From NCBI GenBank assembly GCA_946403625.1, contig CAMJAP010000015.1, positions 1-45,218 on the forward strand: a DNA stretch of 45,218 nt. The letters are read 5' to 3'. The first letter of the stretch is position 1. The number at the start of each line of letters is the position of its first letter. The position numbers and the translations under genes were made by a program. Origin of the DNA: an uncultured Lachnospiraceae bacterium (GTDB lineage Bacteria > Bacillota > Clostridia > Lachnospirales > Lachnospiraceae). Positions 9,049-15,933 of this stretch are shown one piece after another. The notes under the pieces were generated by a model that worked only from the letters and a program-made list of their open reading frames with translations, ran no database searches and had not been told where the DNA came from.

Positions 9049-9666
9049 ATGGCAGAAGCGATTTTGAACGAAGAACAGAGAATGCTGCTGGAACGCCTGC
9101 GTAAAAAACTGGGGTATTCTTCCGATCTGGCAAGACCCGAAGAAGATATGCGGTTATATCAGATTTTGGGAGATTTTGTTCCGGAAGAAGAGAAGAAAAA
9201 AGCCGGCAAAGTACAACAGAAAGATGGGGATATGCAGGCGCTGATGCGTGAACTGAAGTCCTATATCCGGCGTATCGGTCCGGAGGATGATCTGTACGAT
9301 GACGCGCTGGATGTGTTACAGACTATAGCCCCGGAGGCGGTTGGCGAAACAAAGAAAACAGCAGAGCAGGCAGACAAACAGAAAGCAAAAGAGATGGAAC
9401 AGATGATGCAGATGCAGCAGGATCGCCTGAAAGATAAGATGGACCGCATCAGTTCGGGGCTGTTTCATTATGAGGACAAGGACGGCAATTTCATTCCGGA
9501 TGAGGTCGATGCGGAAATGAAGAAGGATAAGCAAAGCCGCAGAAAGATGGAACCGGAGGAAGTGAACCAACTGCTGAAGGGAGAAGAAAAAGTTAAGCGT
9601 CGTCCGGAGAACACAGAGGAAATGCAAAAGGTTCCCCAAAAGCAGAAAAAGGGCCCGGTAGTATGA
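9049..9666 (+). CDS. Hypothetical charged protein; shares N-terminal domain with the 15934 product
   Basis: 205 residues from the ATG at 9049, chosen because AAGGAGGA (9033-9040) sits just upstream; the frame itself is open further, from a TTG at 8995. The first ~100 residues (LNEEQ..LL..LR..L, PEEDMRLYQ, a LM.ELK..IRRIG.. block, LYDDALDVLQTIAPEAVGE) align by eye with the first ~100 residues of the 790-residue protein at 15934, so this is a shared domain on two proteins of the same locus. The rest is a K/E/Q-rich helical tail containing DKDGNFIPDEVD, a sequence reminiscent of an EF-hand or dockerin calcium loop, and a basic end (QKQKKGPVV). Cytosolic by sequence, with no signal peptide. It is second in the P1 operon, before the YbjN-like gene. 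Function unknown. Confidence 0.72.
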   Translation: MAEAILNEEQRMLLERLRKKLGYSSDLARPEEDMRLYQILGDFVPEEEKKKAGKVQQKDGDMQALMRELKSYIRRIGPEDDLYDDALDVLQTIAPEAVGETKKTAEQADKQKAKEMEQMMQMQQDRLKDKMDRISSGLFHYEDKDGNFIPDEVDAEMKKDKQSRRKMEPEEVNQLLKGEEKVKRRPENTEEMQKVPQKQKKGPVV

Positions 9667-9696
9667 GATTGGCAGAATATTTCAAAGGAGGCAGTT

Positions 9697-10257
9697 ATGG
9701 CAGGGTTTAACAAAGATTATATTTTGGAAAAGATCGCGGAGATCGAGGATTTTGAGTATGCCGTATCGGATATCATGACAAAAGAAGATATGCCGGCAGA
9801 CGCACCTGATGCACTGAAAGCATTATTGGATTTTACTGATAAAGCAATCGGGATTGATTTTAGTGATCTGGGAGAAGACAGTTACGATGCATACGGAATC
9901 TTTTGCTTCTTGCCGGATGTGGAGGACGATACCTGTCGTTATCTGAGCATTACGATCACGCTTTCGGAAGAGGTAGCGGATGGTGCCGCAGAGGATCTGT
10001 ATCGTCTGATCAACCGCATCAACAGCCGGATCAGCGTTGGGGCATTTGTTCTTTCGGTAGACGAAAAGACATTGTATTATCGTTATAATGTTCCGCTGGT
10101 TATCGAAGCGGAGGATGAATCGACATTGCATAATGCAGGTATGCGTGTATTCGATGCCATCGCAACGGTATCGGCGTGGATCGATGTGCTGATGGGGGTA
10201 CAGGACGGAACGCATACGATGGAAGAATGCCTGAAACTTACTGAAGCGATCTTATGA
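9697..10257 (+). CDS. YbjN-like / secretion-chaperone-like small acidic protein (paralogue 1)
   Basis: 186 residues, ATG at 9697 with AAAGGAGG upstream. The product is strongly acidic with an alternating helix and strand pattern. The core (a helix ending in LINRINSRISVGAFVLS, then LYYRYNVPL) resembles the YbjN / type III-secretion-chaperone-like fold, where LN.IN is followed by a G[AS][FY] strand and an Arg/Lys-Tyr strand. The 23525 product has the same core, so the two are paralogues. Small acidic proteins of this fold often bind a neighbouring large protein as chaperones. Here the gene closes the transcript that starts with the 1028-residue coiled-coil protein and is followed at once by a terminator. 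The family call is by eye; the chaperone role is inferred from fold and position. Confidence 0.66.
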   Translation: MAGFNKDYILEKIAEIEDFEYAVSDIMTKEDMPADAPDALKALLDFTDKAIGIDFSDLGEDSYDAYGIFCFLPDVEDDTCRYLSITITLSEEVADGAAEDLYRLINRINSRISVGAFVLSVDEKTLYYRYNVPLVIEAEDESTLHNAGMRVFDAIATVSAWIDVLMGVQDGTHTMEECLKLTEAIL

Positions 10258-10279
10258 TTTCATGTATCCGGGGATACAG

Positions 10280-10307
10280 CCACTGTGTGAAAGCATAGTG
10301 GTTTTTT
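10280..10307 (+). terminator. Intrinsic terminator / likely attenuator before the SpoIIE-type gene
   Basis: CCACTGTG (10280-10287) pairs with CATAGTGG (10294-10301, one G-U), loop of 6, then T6. Only 25 bases separate it from the next start codon and I see no promoter there, so partial read-through is the likely way the 10333-14975 genes are expressed. Confidence 0.82.
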
Positions 10308-10332
10308 CAAGAGTTTGTTATGAGGTGAACGA

Positions 10333-12513
10333 TTGAAAAAATTCAGGAACTGGGTGATCGGCGGGATCGAGACCAAGGTGTTTAATCTGGTTTTCTTTAC
10401 GGTGTTGCTGATCGTTTTGATATTTGCTCTTGTGATACGGTATCAGTCCGGAGTGTTATCGGAACTGGCTACGCAGACCAATCAGCAGCAGCAGGAAAGC
10501 ATGGAACAGATCTCTTTGGCGACCATGCAGGGTGTGATGGATTCGACCATGAACCGGACGGCTTCGCTGCAGGCGGATCTGACGGATACTATGTTTCGTG
10601 AGATCAAAAATGATATCAGTATGCTGGCGGACTATGCCACCAAGCTTTATGCGGATCCGCAGGAATATCCCAGAATCGCGGTAGAGCAACCCACGGATTT
10701 TTCCGGGGAGCGCAATCTGGTGACCTGGCTGTATGCCGAAGATACGGATGCGCAATCGGAATCCGTTCTGGACGAGGCAGGACTGATCGGCAATATGGGA
10801 GATATGATGCTCTCTCTTTTGGATAATTCGGAATACCTGGGCGCATGCTATATTGCGACGCCTTCGGGATTGACACTGATGTGCGATGACGCTTCTTCCA
10901 GTAAGGAATGCGCCGAGGTGGATTTTGTGTTTGATTCCAGATCGCGGCCATGGTATACGGGAGCGAGCAGTACCGGAGCTTTGTATTTTACAGGTATTGA
11001 GCGGGATTACTATACCAACCGCATCGGCATTGTATGTTCCACACCGGTTTATCGCGATGGAAAACTGGTCGCGGTGGTCGGCGGAGATCTGTTTTTGGAC
11101 GATATGGATAAGGCGGTACGGGACAGTGCGACGGATTCCGGATTTCGCTTTATCGTTGACGATGAAGGACATGTGATCTTTTCGCCCAAAACGGAAGGGA
11201 TCCTCAAGGTGGTGCCGACCGAAGATGCCGTGGATCTGTGCAGTGCGGAATACGGTGCGCTTTCGGAAGTGGTGAAGCAATCCCTGGAAGGTTCTTCGGA
11301 GATCATGAAGGTGGAATTTGACGAGCAGGTCTGTTATATGACCGGAGCACCTATCCAGACGGCAGGATGGGCCGTGATCGTGGTGGCCTATCAGGAAGCC
11401 GTAGAGCAGCCGACCAGACAGATGCAGAGCGCGCACCAGAGGATACAGGAACAGGCAACGGAAACCTACCGGCAGGGGATCGCCAAGTCCAAAAGTATCA
11501 TGACGCTGATGCTCGTGATCCTGGGGGCGATGGCGTTATTAAATTCGCTGATCCTGGCAAAACGGATTGTCCGTCCGCTCAATCGTATGACCAAACGGAT
11601 CGCATCACTGACCGGTGAGGATCCGGCGTTTGAGATGAGCGATGAATACAAAAGCGGCGATGAGATCGAGGTGCTGGCAAAATCCTTTGCGGATTTGTCC
11701 CTGCGCACCCGTGAGTATATGTCGGAGAATCTTCGCATCACGGCAGAACGGGAACGCATCGGTGCGGAACTGAATGTCGCCACCCGGATCCAGGCGGATA
11801 TGCTGCCACGGATATTTCCGGCGTTTCCGCAACATCACGAGTTTGATCTGTATGCGTCCATGGATCCGGCAAAAGAAGTGGGCGGTGATTTTTATGATTT
11901 CTTCTTAATTGACGAAGACCATCTGGCCATGGTGATGGCCGATGTATCCGGAAAAGGTGTGCCGGCGGCTTTGTTTATGGTCATTGCCAAAACGCTGATC
12001 AAAAACCGTGCGAAGATGGGCGGTACGCCGGCCGAGATCCTGTCGGATGTGAATAACGAACTGTGCGAGAATAACGAGAGCGGACTGTTTGTTACGGTAT
12101 GGCTGGCAATCCTGGAGATTTCCACCGGGAAAGGGATGGCGGCCAATTCCGGACATGAACATCCGGTGCTGCGGCATCCCGGAGAGGAGTTTGCGCTGGT
12201 GCAGTACAAGCATTCCCTGGCGCTTGGTCTGATGGAAGATATACCGTGCTTGGAACACGAATTTACGCTCCGGCCCGGAGATACGCTGTTTGTTTATACC
12301 GACGGGGTGACCGAAGCGGCGCATCAGATCAAGACACTGTTTGGGGAAGAAAGGATGCTGCAGGCATTAAATGCAAAACCGGATGCCGCGCCGAAAGAGA
12401 TCTTGGAAAATATGACGGAGCGTATTTCCGCATTCGTGGGGGAATCGGATCAGTTTGACGATATCACCATGCTGTGCCTGAAGTATTACGGCAAGGAGGA
12501 AGAAAACAAATGA
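10333..12513 (+). CDS. Membrane SpoIIE/RsbU-type PP2C phosphatase with dCache sensor and HAMP
   Basis: 726 residues, TTG start at 10333 with GAGGTG upstream. Order: a membrane span at about 17-38, an extracytoplasmic dCache-like sensor (about 45-370, with the RDYYTNRIGIVCSTPVYRDG and VVGGDLFLDDM strands typical of Cache domains), a second span at about 388-410, a HAMP helix pair (IVRPLNRMTKRIASL onward), a linker coil, and a C-terminal SpoIIE-type PP2C domain. The metal-binding motifs are visible: KEVGGDFYDFF near 515, MADVSGKGVPAALFM near 535 and FDDIT near the end. Such proteins dephosphorylate STAS anti-anti-sigma proteins in answer to an outside signal, opposing RsbW-type kinases such as the 5369 product. 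It follows a terminator by 25 bp and precedes the ABC ATPase gene, so its level is probably kept below that of the upstream genes. Confidence 0.93.
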   Translation: MKKFRNWVIGGIETKVFNLVFFTVLLIVLIFALVIRYQSGVLSELATQTNQQQQESMEQISLATMQGVMDSTMNRTASLQADLTDTMFREIKNDISMLADYATKLYADPQEYPRIAVEQPTDFSGERNLVTWLYAEDTDAQSESVLDEAGLIGNMGDMMLSLLDNSEYLGACYIATPSGLTLMCDDASSSKECAEVDFVFDSRSRPWYTGASSTGALYFTGIERDYYTNRIGIVCSTPVYRDGKLVAVVGGDLFLDDMDKAVRDSATDSGFRFIVDDEGHVIFSPKTEGILKVVPTEDAVDLCSAEYGALSEVVKQSLEGSSEIMKVEFDEQVCYMTGAPIQTAGWAVIVVAYQEAVEQPTRQMQSAHQRIQEQATETYRQGIAKSKSIMTLMLVILGAMALLNSLILAKRIVRPLNRMTKRIASLTGEDPAFEMSDEYKSGDEIEVLAKSFADLSLRTREYMSENLRITAERERIGAELNVATRIQADMLPRIFPAFPQHHEFDLYASMDPAKEVGGDFYDFFLIDEDHLAMVMADVSGKGVPAALFMVIAKTLIKNRAKMGGTPAEILSDVNNELCENNESGLFVTVWLAILEISTGKGMAANSGHEHPVLRHPGEEFALVQYKHSLALGLMEDIPCLEHEFTLRPGDTLFVYTDGVTEAAHQIKTLFGEERMLQALNAKPDAAPKEILENMTERISAFVGESDQFDDITMLCLKYYGKEEENK

Positions 12514-12565
12514 GCGTATGCATACGGCAAATGACAAAGCAATCGGAAAAGGGGGGCAGGGCATC

Positions 12566-13993
12566 ATGGATTTGTTGATCAATATGGCGACAACGAGTAT
12601 TCAAACGGAAGTAACTCAAAACTGGTCGAAGATCTTTTTCTTTGTGTTGGAATGTGTGGGTATCTATTTTCTTTCACGGAAGGCAGAGGCGAAAAAGAAA
12701 TGGATGGCCTTTGTGCCGTTCATTCGCTATGTCCTGGTAGGGCGCATTGCGGATCGGGAAAAGGAAGGTCGTGTCCTGATCGGTCTGAGAGTATTGGATT
12801 GGTCTATGTCACTGGCTATGGACTTTATCGATGTCGCAGATGAAGTCAACAGTATCCTGGAAACTACGGGACCTGTCACTGTGATCAGTTCGGATCTGAA
12901 ACTGGTCTTTTTGCTGGCGGCGATGGATCTGGCGGTATGGATCGCGATCATTGTCTATTGGATCCGTTTGTATCTGGGCATCTGCAAACGGTTTAAAGCG
13001 CGCAACTTATGGGTCGTGGTGATGATCTTTTTGGAGCCGCTGGTGTTTCTTTTGTTTGCGCTGCACAAACGCTATGTTTATTATCCTGCGGAAGAGAAAG
13101 TGGCGGACGGAGCCAGAGTCAGCGGTGCCAGAGCGAAGGTATTAGCGGAGGGCCTGACCGTAGATATCACCGATCGTACCGTAAAAGACAGCGGCAAGGA
13201 GAAACGGCTGTTAAAGGATATCCATCTGAGCATTCCGAGAGGACATATGGTACTGCTGCTGGGCGGTTCCGGTGCCGGCAAGACCACTTTCCTGAATGCG
13301 GTGACCGGATATGAGCCGGCGAATGCACAGGTATTGCTGGACGGAAAAGATATCTATAAAGAATACGAAAAGATGAAGTTCGATGTGGGTTTTGTACCGC
13401 AACAGGATCTGATGCGAGGTAATGATACCGTATACCGTACCCTAAGTGATGCCGGTGCATTGCGGCTTCCGGACAATATGAACGGACTGGCCAGAAAGAA
13501 ACGCGTACGGGATGTGTTGGAGAGTTTCGGACTGGCGATGCTGGGCGATACCCTGGTGGACAAATTGTCCGGCGGTCAACGCAAACGATTGTCCATTGCC
13601 ATGGAGTTTATCTCAGATCCCGGTCTGTTTATCCTGGATGAGCCGGACAGTGGACTGGACGGTGTGGTGGCAAGAGGATTGTTTGAAAAATTGCGTTCGA
13701 TCGCGGATGAAGGCAGGATCGTGATCGTGATCACCCACACGCCGGATCGTGTGATCGATCTGTTTGACGATGTGATCGTGCTGGCCAAGGATGTGGACCG
13801 TACCGGTCGTCTGGCATATTACGGACCGATCCGAGAGGCGGAGGAGTTCTTTGAAAAGGACGGTATGGAACAGATCCTGCTCGCCATCAACCAGAAAGAA
13901 GAAGGCGGCGAAGGCCGGGCAAATGAATTTGTTGCAAAATACGCACAGTTGATCAGTGGAGAGACAACTATGGGAAAGGCAGGTGAGAACTGA
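12566..13993 (+). CDS. ABCG-like ABC ATPase with N-terminal membrane region
   Basis: I take the ATG at 12566 (475 residues), near a G-rich site at 12551-12556; an ATG at 12518 would add 16 residues. The first ~170 residues hold about four hydrophobic segments, an unusual membrane region in front of a nucleotide-binding domain. The ATPase domain has Walker A GGSGAGKTT (about 233-241), a Q loop (VGFVPQQD), the signature LSGGQRKRLSIAMEF (about 334) and Walker B LFILDEPDSGLDG, followed by the H-loop ITHTPD. Sequence and signature resemble the ABCG/White group and bacterial ABC-2 exporters. The stop is followed one base later by the permease ATG, so the two surely act together as an exporter. The substrate is unknown; its place in this locus suggests a link to the envelope machine. 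Confidence 0.88.
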   Translation: MDLLINMATTSIQTEVTQNWSKIFFFVLECVGIYFLSRKAEAKKKWMAFVPFIRYVLVGRIADREKEGRVLIGLRVLDWSMSLAMDFIDVADEVNSILETTGPVTVISSDLKLVFLLAAMDLAVWIAIIVYWIRLYLGICKRFKARNLWVVVMIFLEPLVFLLFALHKRYVYYPAEEKVADGARVSGARAKVLAEGLTVDITDRTVKDSGKEKRLLKDIHLSIPRGHMVLLLGGSGAGKTTFLNAVTGYEPANAQVLLDGKDIYKEYEKMKFDVGFVPQQDLMRGNDTVYRTLSDAGALRLPDNMNGLARKKRVRDVLESFGLAMLGDTLVDKLSGGQRKRLSIAMEFISDPGLFILDEPDSGLDGVVARGLFEKLRSIADEGRIVIVITHTPDRVIDLFDDVIVLAKDVDRTGRLAYYGPIREAEEFFEKDGMEQILLAINQKEEGGEGRANEFVAKYAQLISGETTMGKAGEN

Positions 13994-13994
13994 G

Positions 13995-14975
13995 ATGGGT
14001 AATCTGAAAAGTTTTGAAGATATCCGGAATGTTCCTAAGGAAGAATTGCGTTACAAAGGTCGTTTGCCGCAGCTTGGGATCTATCTGGGCAAGATGTTTC
14101 GTATGTTTGTTTTTCAGAGTGACTGGAAAGTACTGCCGATGGCAGCGGTGATCGCCGGTCTGGTCTGTTATGTGGTAGGGGACAATCTGTTTCGCAATAT
14201 GGAGGGAACCCTGCTGGGAACGTTTGCGTTGTCCTGCATCTGTATCTGGAACGGATTTTTTAACTCGATCCAGGTGATCTGCCGTGAACGCCCGATCATC
14301 AAAAGAGAACATCGTTCCGGTCTGCATATTTCGTCCTATATTGCAGCGCATATGATCTATCAGGCGGTACTCTGCCTCGGACAGACCATCATCACAATCG
14401 TTGTCTGTGTCGGTATGCATGTCGCGTTTCCGAAGGTGTCACTGGTAACCGGTAATGCAATGCTGGATATGGTGATCACGGTTTTTCTGACTACCTATGC
14501 CGCGGATATGATGTCGCTTATGGCATCGGCATTTGTTCGTTCCACCACCATGGCGATGACGGTAATGCCTTTCCTGATGATCTTTCAGCTGGTCTTTTCC
14601 GGAGGCTTTTTCCAACTGCAGGGAAATGCGGAAAAACTGACCAACCTGACCGTGGCAAAATGGGGACTGACGGCTTTCTGTGCACAGGGAATGTATAACG
14701 ATCTGCCCATGGTCAGTCTATGGAAGACCATGGACAAGATGAAGGAAGTGGAGGTCGAAGGTCAACAGCCGATCAAGATGGCGATGGAACTGATCGAGGC
14801 TCAGGGCGGCAAGGACGAACTGCTGTTGCGCTGCGGCCAGTATAATCAGAATCCGAAATATGAATCCAGTGCAGAAAATGTGGAAGTCTGCTGGATGCGT
14901 CTCATCTTCTACATCCTGCTTTATGCATTCCTGGCCCTGGGGGCGCTGGAATACATCGACCGGGATAAACGGTAA
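13995..14975 (+). CDS. ABC-2 type (ABCG-like) transporter permease
   Basis: 326 residues from the ATG at 13995, placed one base after the ATPase stop and behind AGGTGAG (13981-13987). A soluble N-terminal stretch of about 50 residues is followed by roughly six membrane spans, five between about 53 and 215 and one near the end, with an extracytoplasmic loop between (about 220-300). The pattern of two spans, then FQLVFSGGFFQLQGNAEKL and a late span, is that of ABC-2 permeases partnered with ABCG-like ATPases. The conserved-looking RPIIKREHRSGLHISSYIAA stretch is the typical region contacting the ATPase (the E-hR-G element of ABCG proteins). The transcript ends at a strong terminator 20 bases later. 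Substrate unknown. Confidence 0.86.
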   Translation: MGNLKSFEDIRNVPKEELRYKGRLPQLGIYLGKMFRMFVFQSDWKVLPMAAVIAGLVCYVVGDNLFRNMEGTLLGTFALSCICIWNGFFNSIQVICRERPIIKREHRSGLHISSYIAAHMIYQAVLCLGQTIITIVVCVGMHVAFPKVSLVTGNAMLDMVITVFLTTYAADMMSLMASAFVRSTTMAMTVMPFLMIFQLVFSGGFFQLQGNAEKLTNLTVAKWGLTAFCAQGMYNDLPMVSLWKTMDKMKEVEVEGQQPIKMAMELIEAQGGKDELLLRCGQYNQNPKYESSAENVEVCWMRLIFYILLYAFLALGALEYIDRDKR

Positions 14976-14993
14976 GATCCGTCCATGAATACC

Positions 14994-15029
14994 AAAAGCG
15001 TTGTCTTTTTTCGGACAGCGCTTTTTTTT
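14994..15029 (+). terminator. Intrinsic terminator after the ABC permease
   Basis: AAAAGCGTTGTC (14994-15005) pairs with GACAGCGCTTTT (15014-15025, one wobble), with a T-rich loop and a run of eight T from 15022. It insulates promoter P2 from the upstream transcript. Confidence 0.88.
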
Positions 15030-15051
15030 ATTTTGCAAAAACATGGCAGAA

Positions 15052-15084
15052 CTTGCACTTTGCTTGCACTTTGTTTTTTATAAT
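15052..15084 (+). promoter_or_regulatory. SARP-type promoter P2 (drives the operon with the histidine kinase and regulator)
   Basis: Two perfect copies of CTTGCACTTTG (15052-15062 and 15063-15073) and a TATAAT at 15079-15084. TTGCACT (15064-15070) is exactly 8 bp from the -10. The operon behind it includes the two-component pair at 18336/19657, so the predicted regulator controls its own synthesis. Confidence 0.86.
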
Positions 15085-15154
15085 GAAACAAGAATGAATG
15101 TATTGGGGGACATTTCGGAAGATTTTCAGAGAAGAGCGTATTGGGGTTTTGGGG

Positions 15155-15868
15155 ATGAAAGACAGAGATCTATGGGGGACCGGTTCGGAACAAATCCCCG
15201 TGTCTTCGCAATGGAATGACGAAGACACGGATGCGGAAGAGATCTTTGAACCGGAGATTTTGCCATGGGATTATGAGGATTTTGCATATTTGAAGGATAC
15301 GGAAGATGCTTCCGATGCGAAAGATGCAGATCGGCGTTCTGAAGGCGCGATGCAGCAAAAGAATGCATTGCGGGAAGTGACCGAAGAAGCCAAACGTATC
15401 CTGGATGAACTGAACGGGGCACTGGCCAAAGTAAAGCCGGAGCAGGCGGATTTTTATCAGGAGATGCGTGCGGCACTGGCGCAGGCGGCGGCACTCGATA
15501 CCAGACAATCGCCGGCGGAAGAACAGTTGCGTCTGGCGGAACTGGAAGAGGTTTCCTATACCTGCATGGTAGGAAAGAAAGGTCTGTTCGGTATCCTGTC
15601 GGGAGCGCAGCAGAGATTGCAGGATATTTCGAAGGAAAGCTGGGCGCTGGCCGGTCAGGCACAGGTGGATCTGGATATCGGTACATTACCGGAAGAGGAT
15701 CCGAGAAGCGCGTTAGATCCGGAACTGCCGCTCTTGCAGCAGATGCGCACGGATGACGCGAAGAATCCGGTACAAAACGAAGGAAGACTACAGAAACTGG
15801 TTCGTTTTGATGATCTGCAGGCGGATCTCAGCACACAGAAGGTGGAGCATCCGAAAAGAAGAACTTAA
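15155..15868 (+). CDS. Hypothetical acidic protein with basic C-terminus
   Basis: The frame is open from an ATG at 15098, but that codon lies only about 7 bases after the start point expected from promoter P2 and has no ribosome binding site. The ATG at 15155 (237 residues) follows a G-rich stretch and is preferred, though weakly. The N-terminal 65 residues are Asp/Glu-rich. A helical middle (about 68-150) contains the TEEAKRILDELNGALAKVKP and YTCMVGKKGLFGIL segments. The C-terminus is basic (KVEHPKRRT). No signal peptide, membrane span or recognisable family. It opens the P2 operon, followed by the 790-residue protein and the two-component system, which links it to the locus rather than to general metabolism. 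Function unknown. Confidence 0.66.
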   Translation: MKDRDLWGTGSEQIPVSSQWNDEDTDAEEIFEPEILPWDYEDFAYLKDTEDASDAKDADRRSEGAMQQKNALREVTEEAKRILDELNGALAKVKPEQADFYQEMRAALAQAAALDTRQSPAEEQLRLAELEEVSYTCMVGKKGLFGILSGAQQRLQDISKESWALAGQAQVDLDIGTLPEEDPRSALDPELPLLQQMRTDDAKNPVQNEGRLQKLVRFDDLQADLSTQKVEHPKRRT

Positions 15869-15933
15869 GAGCAACGATTACGAACAAGGTACAAAATCGG
15901 AAAAGAATCCGGAGAAAAGAAAAGGAGCAGGAC

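Noticed and set aside
15098..15154. ATG at 15098 as the start of the 15155 gene
   Set aside because: It would lie about 7 bases after the start point predicted from promoter P2 and has no ribosome binding site.
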